From contig CAUBIP010000017.1 in NCBI GenBank assembly GCA_958436045.1, forward strand, positions 1-24,343: 24,343 nucleotides of DNA, read 5' to 3'. Numbering within the stretch: position 1 is the stretch's first letter; each line of letters begins with the position of its first letter. Source of the stretch: an uncultured Oscillospiraceae bacterium. GTDB lineage: Bacteria > Bacillota > Clostridia > Oscillospirales > Oscillospiraceae. Both the position numbers and the translations under genes were made by a program. The notes beneath the pieces were generated by a model, which saw only the letters and a list, made by a program, of their open reading frames with translations, searched no databases and was not told where the DNA came from. Shown in pieces: positions 1-7,174 of this stretch.

Positions 1-27
1 AGCCCGGGCCGGTCATTGATTCCTTTT

Positions 28-162
28 TTATTTCTTTTTTCGCTTGCACGCTACTGTACAACCCGCGCAATTCCCCGCGCAGGGGCGCTTTCGGCTGCGT
101 ATCACAGCAATCACGAGCCATGCGGCGATCAGCGCCAGGAGCGCATAGTCAAAACCACCCAT
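28..162 (-). CDS. FeoB-associated Cys-rich membrane protein (44 aa)
   Basis: This small reading frame starts 9 nt after the feoB stop codon. It encodes a 44-residue peptide with one hydrophobic segment at about residues 7-21 (YALLALIAAWLVIAV), a basic stretch (RSRKR), then a Cys cluster C28-x3-C32-x2-C35-x3-C39 and a poly-basic tail. This layout (short N-terminus, single membrane helix, four closely spaced Cys, at the 3' end of feoB) matches the family annotated as FeoB-associated Cys-rich membrane protein. The family is thought to assist FeoB-mediated Fe(II) uptake, perhaps as a metal-handling tail at the membrane; its biochemical role is not established. The start ATG has only a weak upstream site (TGAGG overlapping the feoB stop), so translational coupling to feoB is likely. 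It is shorter than typical gene-calling cutoffs. Confidence 0.85.
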   Translation of the reverse strand: MGGFDYALLALIAAWLVIAVIRSRKRPCAGNCAGCTVACKRKKK

Positions 163-171
163 GCCGCTGCC

Positions 172-2166
172 TCAAAACAGCGTGATCAGCGCATACACGC
201 CAAAAGCGCAGAGCCATGCAATGGCGCATTGCAGCAGACTCACGCCAGCCGCCCGCAGGCCGGAGCCCAACTCCCGCTTGATGGCAGCAATGGCCGCGAC
301 GCAGGGCGTATAGAGCAGCGTGAACGTCAAAAACGAAAAAGCTGTCGCCGGGGTGAACAGCGCATACAGCGCCGCGCCGGAGTTACTGCCCAGCAAAACG
401 CCCAGCGTCGAAACGACAGATTCCTTGGCGATAAAGCCGGAGATCAGCGCCGTGGCCGCCCGCCAATCGCCGAAGCCCAGGGGCCGGAACAGCGGCGCAA
501 GCAGCTGCCCGATGGCAGCAAGCAGACTATCGGCAGAATCTGCCACAACATTGAGATGCGCATCAAAGGTCTGCAGGAACCAGACCATGACTGTCGCGAC
601 AAAAATTACGCCGAAGGCACGCTGCAAAAAGTCCTTGGCCTTATCCCACATCAGCAGCAGGACACTCTTCCAGGACGGGAATCTATAATTCGGCAGCTCC
701 ATGACAAAAGGCACCGGATTGCCCCGGAACCCCGTCGTTTTTAGAATCAATGCGACAATAACGCAAACAGCAATGCCCATTGCATACATGCCCACCATCA
801 CCAGCGCCTGGCCCCGGGCAAAAAAAGCCGCGGCAAACAACGCATAAATGGGGATCTTCGCGCTGCAGCTCATAAAGGGTGTCAGCAAGATTGTCATATG
901 CCGGTCCCGCTCTGAGGAGAGGGTCCGTGTCGCCATGACCGCGGGGACGCTGCAGCCAAAGCCGATGAGCATCGGCACGATACTGCGCCCGGAAAGCCCG
1001 ATCTTTCGCAGCAGCTTGTCCATAACAAAGGCGATCCGTGCCATATAGCCGGTATCCTCCAAAATAGAGAGGAAGAAAAACAGTGTCACGATAATAGGCA
1101 AGAAACCCAGCACACTGCCGACGCCGGAAAATATGCCGTCGATCACCAGACTGTGCACCACAGGATTGATCCCATAGGCTGTCAGTCCCCGGTCGACCAG
1201 CTCCGTCAGTTGGGCAATGCCCGCTCCCAGCAGGTCGCTCAGAGATTGCCCGATGACCCGGAAGGTCAGCCAAAAAATCACCAGCATGATGACGAGGAAA
1301 ATCGGGATAGCAAAAACTCGGTGCGTCAGCACGCTGTCGATGCGGACACTGCGCCGGTGCTCCTTGCTCTCTGCACAGCGGACGACTGTCTTACGGCAAA
1401 CCTGCTCAATAAAATTATACCGCATGTCAGCCAGCGCCGCTTGCCGGTCCAAGCCCCGCTCCTCTTCCATCTGGAGCACAGCGTGCTCGATGCCATCCAG
1501 CTCATTCTGCTCCAGCTCCAGCCGCTCAATGATAGAAGGATCTTCTTCAATCAGCTTTGTCGCAGCAAAACGAGGCGAGATTCCCGCTTTCTCCGCGTGA
1601 TCCTCAATTTGATGGGAAACCGCATGGATGCAGCGGTGCACCGGCCCAGAGGGGCAGAAATCATAAACCTTCGGCCGCTGCCGGTTTTTGACCGTGTGCA
1701 GCAGTGTCGTGATCAGTTCCTCAACGCCCTCGCCCACAAACGCGCTAATCGGCACCACCGGGATGCCTAACGCGTCCGCCATCCCGGTCACATTGATCGA
1801 GCCGCCATTGTTGCGGACTTCATCCATCATATTTAATGCCAGCGCCATGGGAATACGCATCTCCATAAGCTGCAGGGTCAGATACAGATTGCGCTCAATA
1901 TTCGTCGCGTCAACAATATTGATGATGCCATCCGGTTTTTCATTCAAAATAAAATCTCGGGTAACGATCTCCTCGTTGGTATAGGGCCGGATTGAATAAA
2001 TCCCCGGCAAGTCGACAACGGTGGCATTTTTCACGCCGCGAATCTGGCCCATTTTCTGGTCCACTGTCACACCGGGGAAATTGCCCACATGCTGATTGGA
2101 TCCGGTTAGCTGGTTGAAGAGCGTCGTTTTGCCGCAGTTTTGATTCCCAACCAGTGCAAAAATCAT
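172..2166 (-). CDS. feoB: Ferrous iron transporter FeoB
   Basis: A 664-residue inner-membrane Fe(II) transporter with an N-terminal GTPase domain. G1 is GNQNCGKTT (7-15), G3 is DLPG (52-55) and G4 is NMMD (112-115). A helical GDI-like region follows at about 160-260. The C-terminal half is polytopic and carries two Gate domains, with the conserved Cys motifs GFGCSVPAVMATR (C405) and SCSAKIPIY (C434) expected to line the metal path. The length fits compact FeoB proteins of Firmicutes. The ATG overlaps the feoA stop as ATGA, and its ribosome site (GGAGGAG) lies inside the end of feoA, so the two are translationally coupled. The small Cys-rich peptide gene follows directly. No key residue is missing. 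Confidence 0.97.
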   Translation of the reverse strand: MIFALVGNQNCGKTTLFNQLTGSNQHVGNFPGVTVDQKMGQIRGVKNATVVDLPGIYSIRPYTNEEIVTRDFILNEKPDGIINIVDATNIERNLYLTLQLMEMRIPMALALNMMDEVRNNGGSINVTGMADALGIPVVPISAFVGEGVEELITTLLHTVKNRQRPKVYDFCPSGPVHRCIHAVSHQIEDHAEKAGISPRFAATKLIEEDPSIIERLELEQNELDGIEHAVLQMEEERGLDRQAALADMRYNFIEQVCRKTVVRCAESKEHRRSVRIDSVLTHRVFAIPIFLVIMLVIFWLTFRVIGQSLSDLLGAGIAQLTELVDRGLTAYGINPVVHSLVIDGIFSGVGSVLGFLPIIVTLFFFLSILEDTGYMARIAFVMDKLLRKIGLSGRSIVPMLIGFGCSVPAVMATRTLSSERDRHMTILLTPFMSCSAKIPIYALFAAAFFARGQALVMVGMYAMGIAVCVIVALILKTTGFRGNPVPFVMELPNYRFPSWKSVLLLMWDKAKDFLQRAFGVIFVATVMVWFLQTFDAHLNVVADSADSLLAAIGQLLAPLFRPLGFGDWRAATALISGFIAKESVVSTLGVLLGSNSGAALYALFTPATAFSFLTFTLLYTPCVAAIAAIKRELGSGLRAAGVSLLQCAIAWLCAFGVYALITLF

Positions 2167-2429
2167 ACCTGCTCCTCCCCATGTACAGCTGTCGTCTGCG
2201 CCTTCTCCAGGGCAGTTACCTCAATATCTGCCGCATCATCCTTGCGAATACTCAGGGTATAGCCCCGCAGCTGCAGCTCAATCGGGTCGCCCATTGGTGC
2301 GATTTTTGTTAAGGTCACCTTCGTTTTAGGAATAAGTCCCATATCCAGCAGCCTACAGCGCAGCGGCCCGGCTCCGCCGACCTTCGTGATGACCCCGGAT
2401 TGCCCGACAGTAAGTTGGTCCAGTGTCAT
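2163..2429 (-). CDS. feoA: Ferrous iron transport protein FeoA
   Basis: An 88-residue cytosolic SH3-like protein, the usual partner of FeoB. The family signatures are visible: an N-terminal LTVGQSGVI strand, the RCRLLDMGLIPKTKV core, and the C-terminal strand region PIELQLRGYTLSIRKDDAADI. FeoA is thought to modulate FeoB GTPase or transport activity; it is not itself a transporter. It is the first gene of the minus-strand feo operon. The start is supported by a GGGGGA site 6 nt upstream of the ATG and by a good promoter about 70 nt upstream. The end overlaps feoB by 4 nt. A length of 88 residues is slightly above the usual 75-80 because of a polar C-terminal tail that also holds the feoB ribosome site. 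Confidence 0.95.
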   Translation of the reverse strand: MTLDQLTVGQSGVITKVGGAGPLRCRLLDMGLIPKTKVTLTKIAPMGDPIELQLRGYTLSIRKDDAADIEVTALEKAQTTAVHGEEQV

Positions 2430-2447
2430 AGAATTCCCCCTTGCATG

Positions 2448-2474
2448 TCATTGTGTATCTGTGTATCATTGTGT
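2448..2474 (-). repeat. Direct repeat in the feoA leader
   Basis: On the minus strand the 9-mer ACACAATGA occurs twice, at 2466-2474 and 2448-2456, separated by exactly 9 bp (TACACAGAT, itself containing ACACA). The ACACA core therefore occurs three times in 27 bp. The repeat lies downstream of the inferred transcription start (about 2490) and upstream of the feoA ribosome site (2435-2440). A role as a binding site for a metal-responsive regulator is inference; it does not match a classical Fur palindrome. Confidence 0.5.
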
Positions 2475-2496
2475 GCTGTATCGATTATGTAGCACC

Positions 2497-2525
2497 AGTA
2501 TAATGCGCCGCTGCTGCAAATGCAA
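2497..2525 (-). promoter_or_regulatory. Promoter of feoA-feoB
   Basis: Minus-strand hexamers TTGCAT (2520-2525) and TATACT (2497-2502) are separated by 17 bp, a good sigmaA-type promoter. It predicts a start near 2490 and a leader of about 60 nt before feoA. Confidence 0.75.
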
Positions 2526-2559
2526 CAATTTTCCCACATTTTCTCCTTCGGATCCAGCC

Positions 2560-2588
2560 TGTACTTTTCCAGAAAAGTACAGTATAAT
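2560..2588 (+). promoter_or_regulatory. mtaB promoter region with perfect palindromic operator
   Basis: A perfect inverted repeat with arms TGTACTTTTC (2560-2569) and GAAAAGTACA (2572-2581) flanks a 2-bp centre. One base later comes a consensus -10 hexamer TATAAT (2583-2588). The palindrome fills the place of the spacer and -35 element, and no good -35 is present (TGTACT at 17-bp spacing). This is the arrangement of a repressor or activator site controlling the mtaB promoter. The regulator is not identifiable from the window. Confidence 0.65.
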
Positions 2589-2642
2589 AGCCCCAGAAAA
2601 ACAGAACGTACCGGCGTATGCCGGGTTCAAGGAGCGCACACC

Positions 2643-3959
2643 ATGAAATACGCCTTTTATACTCTGGGCTGCAAGGTCAACCAGTACGAGACCCAGGCCA
2701 TGGAGCAATGGCTCACCGCCGCCGGGCATACTGTCGGCAGCTTTGAAGAGCCCTGCGACTGCTATATCGTCAACACCTGCACCGTCACCGCCGTGGCGGA
2801 CAAGAAAAACCGCAACGTCATCCGCCGCTGCCGGAAGCTGAATCCGGCGGCGATCCTCGGCGTCTGCGGCTGCTACGCCCAGCTCAAGCCGGAGGAGGTA
2901 GCCGGTCTGGGTGTGGATGTCGTGGCAGGCTCCGCCGGGCGGGAGGACTTCCTGCGCATGATGGACGAGGCCGCCCGCACCCGGCAAAAGCAAGTCCGTG
3001 TGGACAACGCCCTGCGCCGCCGCAGCTTTGAGCTTCTGCCCGCCGGGGGGCTCCTGGGCCGCACCCGGGCCATGCTCAAGGTCCAGGACGGCTGCTGCAA
3101 CTTCTGCTCCTACTGCATCATCCCCTTTGCCCGAGGCCCGGTGCGCTCGCTGCCCCTGGCAGACGCCGTGGCCCAGGCCACGGCCCTGGCCCGGGAGGGC
3201 TACCGGGAGATCGTCATCACCGGCATCGAGATCGCCTCCTGGGGCGCGGAATGGCACGACGGCAGCACCCTGGGTGACCTGCTCCAGGCCATCCTGGCCG
3301 CCATTCCGGAGACCCGCGTCCGCCTCGGCTCCCTGGAGCCTCGCATCATCGACGAGGCGCTGTGCCGCAGGCTCCGGGGCTTTGCCAATCTCTGCCCCCA
3401 ATTCCATCTCTCCCTGCAATCGGGGTGTGACACCGTACTCAAACGCATGAATCGCCGGTATGACACGGCCCGGTATCTGGAGAGCGTCCGCCTGCTGCGG
3501 CAGTATTTCCCCGGCTGCGCCATTACAACGGATTTGATTGTCGCCTTTCCCGGCGAGACGGATGCAGAATTTGCAAAGACGCTGGACTTTATCCGGCAGT
3601 GCGACTTCGCCGCCATGCACATCTTCCCCTATTCCCGCCGCCCGGGGACGAAGGCCGACGCCATGCCCGGCCAGCACAGCAACGCCGTCAAGCAAGCCCG
3701 GGCCGCCCAGGCGGGCGCCGTGGCGGACGATATGACGCGGCGCTACCTGCAAAGCCTGGTCGGCACGACCCAGCCCGTCCTTTTTGAGCAGGATGCCGAT
3801 GGCTATTCCACCGGCCACGCCCCCAACGCCGTCCGCGTCTACCTCCCCACCGGCGGCCTGCACAACGAGATCCGCCCCGTCCGCATCACCGCCCTGTTCC
3901 GCGACGGCGTCCTGGCCGAGGCGCCGGACCTACCGCTTTCTCCAGCGGCAAAGCCGTAA
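2643..3959 (+). CDS. mtaB: tRNA t6A37 C2-methylthiotransferase MtaB
   Basis: A 438-residue radical-SAM enzyme that adds a methylthio group to N6-threonylcarbamoyladenosine-37 of tRNA, giving ms2t6A. The N-terminal methylthiotransferase domain has the three cluster cysteines C10 (LGCKVN), C46 (NTCTVT) and C77 (GCYAQ). The radical-SAM domain has C151-x3-C155-x2-C158 (in CCNFCSYCIIPFARGP). The RxGSLEP and LSLQSG motifs follow, and a C-terminal TRAM-like region lies at about 375-435. The frame is open further upstream to 2520, but that extension would cover the promoter. The start at 2643 has AAGGAG 8 nt upstream and begins with the family N-terminus (MKYAFYTLGCKVN). It is monocistronic, ending at a terminator. 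The typical length supports an intact gene. Confidence 0.95.
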   Translation: MKYAFYTLGCKVNQYETQAMEQWLTAAGHTVGSFEEPCDCYIVNTCTVTAVADKKNRNVIRRCRKLNPAAILGVCGCYAQLKPEEVAGLGVDVVAGSAGREDFLRMMDEAARTRQKQVRVDNALRRRSFELLPAGGLLGRTRAMLKVQDGCCNFCSYCIIPFARGPVRSLPLADAVAQATALAREGYREIVITGIEIASWGAEWHDGSTLGDLLQAILAAIPETRVRLGSLEPRIIDEALCRRLRGFANLCPQFHLSLQSGCDTVLKRMNRRYDTARYLESVRLLRQYFPGCAITTDLIVAFPGETDAEFAKTLDFIRQCDFAAMHIFPYSRRPGTKADAMPGQHSNAVKQARAAQAGAVADDMTRRYLQSLVGTTQPVLFEQDADGYSTGHAPNAVRVYLPTGGLHNEIRPVRITALFRDGVLAEAPDLPLSPAAKP

Positions 3960-3983
3960 GCGGGCGAATACAAGTCCCCCAGG

Positions 3984-4022
3984 CCTGCCGCCTGCGCTTT
4001 GCGGGCAGCAGGTCTATTTTTC
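3984..4022 (+). terminator. Rho-independent terminator after mtaB
   Basis: 12-nt arms CCTGCCGCCTGC (3984-3995) and GCGGGCAGCAGG (4001-4012) pair with one mismatch and one G-U around a 5-nt loop, followed by TCTATTTTTC. It closes the mtaB unit. Confidence 0.8.
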
Positions 4023-4064
4023 ACGAAAATTTTAAGTATGTGTAAATATTTTTATGCAAAACGC

Positions 4065-4093
4065 TTGCAATCGCAAAAAAGCCATGCTATAGT
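4065..4093 (+). promoter_or_regulatory. Promoter of the SLH-domain protein gene
   Basis: TTGCAA (4065-4070) and TATAGT (4088-4093) are spaced by 17 bp, preceded by an AT-rich stretch (4022-4060) that could act as an UP element. The predicted start is near 4100, with a leader of about 90 nt in which I see no clear RNA structure. Confidence 0.7.
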
Positions 4094-4189
4094 GCAAATA
4101 GATAGTACTACATAAGTCCGCAGTTCCAAAGTACCCCAAGCAAACTTCATAAGAAACCAGAAACCGACGTACCATTATTGGAGGTAACT

Positions 4190-5536
4190 ATGATGCTTCG
4201 AAAACTGATTTCTGCGTCTCTCGCTTGCTTGCTTATCTTTTCCTGCACCGCAGGCGTACTGGCCGCACCTCCAGAACAAATGGACCCATTGGAAGCAATC
4301 GCACCGGAAGAGGCTGTCGATTCTGCGTACACCTACGACGAAAACGGAATTCTGACAGAATATGTAGAACCCATCCCGGATTTAACGGACGAAGAAAACG
4401 CATACGACAAACTGATTGCATTCTATGGCGCGGCGGGGCTGCCATGCGACATTACCTATGAAAATTTCCTCGATTGCTTTGCGGCATCCGGTCTGGAATA
4501 CATCGAAGACTATTTAGTCCAGTGCATTGACGAGCTTTACGAAACATATTCCCTCGACGAGGATATTGATAGCGGCAAAGCCCAGCCTGTTTTTTCACAA
4601 AGTGAACAATCTCTGGAGGAGACGCTGCAGCAGGCATACATTGCCGTGACAGAATACAGTGAGTATCTGGGTATGCCAATGATGACGGACTTTGAGACCT
4701 TCTGCGCCCAATATGCATCGTCTGGTCTGTATGATGTGGAAGTATACCGGGACCACTGCAAAGACGAAATTTATGCCGCGTTTTTGCGAACTGAAGAAGG
4801 TATGGTTCCGCCAGAGGAAGCCGGAAGCGAAAGTGGAATTCCCGCTACATTGCCAGGCACTATGACCGATGCCATGATTGAAGGTAATTATGACACGTAT
4901 TCAATAGGCGATGGCTTTAAAAAGGAGTATGAAGAGGTCCCTGAGGATATCAGTACACAAACCAAACCGTCAGCAAGATTTACTGATATTTCAAATCACT
5001 GGGCTTATTCTGCTATTTCATATATGCTAAACAACGGCCTTATGTCCGGAATGACCGCATATAAATTCGAGCCGAATACGAATATAACCCGTGCTATGTT
5101 CGTTTCCTTGCTCTACCGGTTGGCTGGCCGTCCCAATGTATCACTTAGCGCGTCAAGCAGCAATAGTTTTAGCGATGTGAGAGATCAAAATTCATATTAT
5201 TACTATGCTGTCGCCTGGGCCAGTAGCAACGGTATTGTTTCCGGATATACTGACGGCACATTCAAGCCAGATAACCTGGTTACGCGGGAGCAGTGCGCAT
5301 CATTCCTGTATCGTTTTGCGCGGTATAAAAATTTGAATCTGAATTATTCAAATTCAAGTCTAAACCAATTCACGGATGTTGGTCAAGTAAGTAGCTATGC
5401 ATTGATACCGATGAAGTGGGCAGTATCAAGAGGCATTATGAGCAGAACGACCACCACAACACTTTCGCCGCAAACCACTTGTACCCGGGCGATGTCAGCA
5501 CAGCTCTTGAAAAAGCTAATTGACACGTTAATGTAA
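4190..5536 (+). CDS. Secreted SLH-domain protein with duplicated N-terminal module
   Basis: A 448-residue exported protein. Residues 1-25 form a signal peptide (MMLRKLISASLACLLIFSC..., likely cleaved after VLA). The N-terminal half is acidic and Tyr-rich and holds two tandem modules, residues 83-120 and 161-198. These align without gaps at 14 of 38 identical positions, sharing G[LM]P, A-S-S-G-L, Y, C and DE[LI]Y. Three S-layer homology domains follow (about 262-318, 327-388 and 394-448), marked by FTDI/FSDV/FTDV, W, NG, and TRA or TRE. SLH domains bind secondary cell-wall polysaccharide, so the protein is probably cell-surface anchored; the job of the duplicated module is unknown. GGAGG at 4180-4184 supports ATG 4190, with 4193 an alternative; a TTG at 4178 is rejected because it lies before the ribosome site. 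The gene is more AT-rich than its neighbours. Confidence 0.85.
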   Translation: MMLRKLISASLACLLIFSCTAGVLAAPPEQMDPLEAIAPEEAVDSAYTYDENGILTEYVEPIPDLTDEENAYDKLIAFYGAAGLPCDITYENFLDCFAASGLEYIEDYLVQCIDELYETYSLDEDIDSGKAQPVFSQSEQSLEETLQQAYIAVTEYSEYLGMPMMTDFETFCAQYASSGLYDVEVYRDHCKDEIYAAFLRTEEGMVPPEEAGSESGIPATLPGTMTDAMIEGNYDTYSIGDGFKKEYEEVPEDISTQTKPSARFTDISNHWAYSAISYMLNNGLMSGMTAYKFEPNTNITRAMFVSLLYRLAGRPNVSLSASSSNSFSDVRDQNSYYYYAVAWASSNGIVSGYTDGTFKPDNLVTREQCASFLYRFARYKNLNLNYSNSSLNQFTDVGQVSSYALIPMKWAVSRGIMSRTTTTTLSPQTTCTRAMSAQLLKKLIDTLM

Positions 5537-5563
5537 TTCGCTTAGAACAGAAGGTGCCTTGTA

Positions 5564-6325
5564 ATGAAGCGAAAACTCATTGATCCACCCACCCGCTGGG
5601 GCTATTACCTGATTGGCATTGCAGCAGGATTCGGTGTGACTGCCGGGCTTCTGCAATCGCCGATTGGCATGTTTATTCTGCTGCCGGCATTGCCGCTTTT
5701 GTGTATCATCCTGGCATTGGTGTTTACCCTGCGGCAGCGCACGGCGGATGTGCTCTTACCACTGCTGCTATTGCTTGGCATGGCCGCAGCATTTCAACTG
5801 TGGTGTGTTGCCGAGCATGAAAGCAGTTGGTTGACGCTTTTGCGTGCATTTTTCTGGCCCTGTCTATTCTCCTATTTCGTAACCGTGTATCTTGTTCTGC
5901 ACTGGTCTGACGGGTGGTGTAAAAAAAGCTGCTGGCTTTGCTATCTTCTGGTCGCAGCAGTCAGCTTTCTCCTCCCCTGGCTGACCTATGTGGGAGAAGT
6001 ACATGTGCTGCAGCCGTATTTGGAGGAAGCCGGGCTGTATGGCGGGCCGTCGCTGCTGCAGCTGCTAATTATTCCCGCGCTCTGCTTGCTTCTGGGGATC
6101 TGGTTCCCCATTCGGCAAGTCCGCGTGGACCTAGTGATCCCGCTGTTGGTGCTTTTCGGATATAGCATTTCCATGGCCTTCCACGTACGCTTGCTGGAGT
6201 TATTCCTGGGCACACAGCTGGATTATTGCACCTTGGCACTGATTCTTTACTTGGTTCCGGCCGTTGTGTTTGGTCTGCCAAAGCGAAAAGGGACACACAT
6301 AGCCGAAAACTCAGGGCTAGCTTGA
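5564..6325 (+). CDS. Polytopic membrane protein of unknown function
   Basis: I do not recognise a family. The 253-residue protein is strongly hydrophobic, with roughly seven or eight predicted membrane helices spread from residue 14 to 243, short charged loops (for example HWSDGWCKKSC, near 114-124) and a short polar C-terminal tail. There is no signal peptide separate from the first helix and no obvious enzymatic motif. It begins 27 nt after the SLH-protein gene with its own ribosome site (AGAAGGTG, 7 nt from the ATG) and no terminator between them, so the two genes are probably co-transcribed. Base composition is also lower in GC than the surrounding housekeeping genes. A role in export, anchoring or sensing linked to the SLH protein is possible but only inferred from adjacency. 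Confidence 0.75.
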   Translation: MKRKLIDPPTRWGYYLIGIAAGFGVTAGLLQSPIGMFILLPALPLLCIILALVFTLRQRTADVLLPLLLLLGMAAAFQLWCVAEHESSWLTLLRAFFWPCLFSYFVTVYLVLHWSDGWCKKSCWLCYLLVAAVSFLLPWLTYVGEVHVLQPYLEEAGLYGGPSLLQLLIIPALCLLLGIWFPIRQVRVDLVIPLLVLFGYSISMAFHVRLLELFLGTQLDYCTLALILYLVPAVVFGLPKRKGTHIAENSGLA

Positions 6326-6390
6326 TTGTAGCCAGCAACACAATGGTTAGAAATCAGAATTGAATTGACACTGTTACAAAATTATCCAAA

Positions 6391-6428
6391 CGCGGCAGTC
6401 CTCCTCCGGGCTGCCGCGCTTTGCTTGT
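6391..6428 (+). terminator. Terminator after the membrane protein gene
   Basis: Arms CGCGGCAG (6391-6398) and CTGCCGCG (6411-6418) pair perfectly, extended by TCC/GGG to an 11-bp stem with a 6-nt loop, followed by a moderately T-rich CTTTGCTTGT. It lies between convergent genes. Confidence 0.65.
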
Positions 6429-6476
6429 AAAAAGCCACCAACGCCCCGCCGTACTGTATCCGGCGGGGCGTTGGTG
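6429..6476 (-). terminator. Terminator of the minus-strand zinc-ribbon gene
   Basis: A perfect 16-bp stem (6436-6451 with 6461-6476) and a 9-nt loop. Read on the minus strand it is followed by GGCTTTTTAC (about 6427-6436). It sits just past the stop codon at 6489 and terminates transcription coming from the right. Confidence 0.8.
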
Positions 6477-6488
6477 CGTGGGGTGGCA

Positions 6489-6860
6489 TTATGTTTTTTT
6501 GATAAACTTTTCGCCGCACTTGGGGCAGCGGATGTTGATCTTGCCCTTGCCCTTGGGGACGCGGACCATCTGGCGGCACTTGGGGCAGCTGAAATAGCGG
6601 TTGTCCCGGTCCCGCAGGCGGGTGAAGAAGCCGACGAAGCGCTGATTCTCCCGGCGTCGGGCCGAAATATTCCGGGAGAACATCCGGAAGATCACAGCAA
6701 AAAACGGCACCCAGGACAGGTACGCCAGCCACGGCAGGCGGGAGAACGAGCCCGCCAGCGAAATGGCCAGCCCGAGCACCAGCAGCACGACATTCAATTG
6801 GTCCGACCCATACCGGCCATACATAAACCGGGCAAACCACCCATTGAATCTGCGAAACAT
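6489..6860 (-). CDS. Small membrane protein with C-terminal zinc ribbon
   Basis: A 123-residue protein. The N-terminus is basic and aromatic (MFRRFNGWFARFMYGRYGSD). Two adjacent hydrophobic segments span about residues 22-60 and probably form a helical hairpin. The C-terminal cytosolic part ends in a zinc ribbon with two CPKC knuckles, CPKCRQMV and CPKCGEKF, separated by a basic linker. Such proteins are common unannotated partners in Clostridia; function is unknown, and nucleic-acid or protein binding by the ribbon is only a guess. The frame is open up to 6959, but the chosen ATG at 6860 has AGGTGA 5 nt upstream. The longer form would begin inside the promoter -10 region. It is divergent from recJ and has its own terminator. 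Confidence 0.8.
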   Translation of the reverse strand: MFRRFNGWFARFMYGRYGSDQLNVVLLVLGLAISLAGSFSRLPWLAYLSWVPFFAVIFRMFSRNISARRRENQRFVGFFTRLRDRDNRYFSCPKCRQMVRVPKGKGKINIRCPKCGEKFIKKT

Positions 6861-6958
6861 ACCATCACCTAGCTTCAAAAAGGATAAAAGCGCCGCACCT
6901 TGCCCAGCCTTTGCCGCCGCGGCCCGGTGCTTAACTTTTCTTAATAAATTATACAGCA

Positions 6959-6987
6959 ATTATAGCCATCCGCCCGGCAAAAAACAA
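6959..6987 (-). promoter_or_regulatory. Promoter of the zinc-ribbon gene
   Basis: Minus-strand TTGTTT (6982-6987) and consensus TATAAT (6959-6964) with 17-bp spacing. A second TATAAT lies at 6948-6953 but has no matching -35. Confidence 0.7.
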
Positions 6988-7110
6988 TGCCCCCGGGGAA
7001 TTGTTTACGGATTATTCATGTTTGCCCCCCGTCTCCGTGATAGACTGTCCGCAATGCGGCCAAGTTGGCGGAAAATTCCCCGATTTTCCGGCCAAAGGGT
7101 GGTTTTTGTA

Positions 7111-7139
7111 TTGAGAAACAGAATATAGTTTGCTATAAT
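7111..7139 (+). promoter_or_regulatory. Promoter of the recJ-rel-dtd unit
   Basis: TTGAGA (7111-7116) and consensus TATAAT (7134-7139), 17 bp apart. The predicted start near 7146 leaves a leader of about 29 nt before recJ. Confidence 0.8.
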
Positions 7140-7174
7140 ATATAGAAATGTTTTTAAATTGGATGGGAATTTGA

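Larger units (their letters stand above)
6861..7174. other. Divergent intergenic region, zinc-ribbon gene / recJ
   Basis: This 314-bp gap has no convincing gene. It holds the two divergent promoters listed separately. It also contains an 8-bp inverted repeat CGGAAAAT/ATTTTCCG (7069-7076 and 7083-7090) 20 bp upstream of the recJ -35. On the minus strand, the roughly 90-nt leader of the zinc-ribbon gene has a possible long-range GCACC/GGTGC pairing (6926-6930 with 6895-6899). Short reading frames here show no family-like sequence or ribosome site. Confidence 0.6.

Noticed and set aside
16..744. Long plus-strand open frame opposite feoB
   Set aside because: Arg/Gln-rich, low-complexity translation without motifs; it is the antisense shadow of feoB and the Cys-rich peptide gene.
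2466..3863. 465-codon minus-strand open frame opposite mtaB
   Set aside because: Gly/Ala/Val/Asp-rich translation typical of a GC-rich antisense frame. mtaB has all family motifs on the plus strand.
7069..7090. Inverted repeat upstream of recJ as a terminator
   Set aside because: An 8-bp AT-rich stem with no T-tract, and no gene upstream on that strand reads into it. Kept only as a possible operator in the intergenic note.
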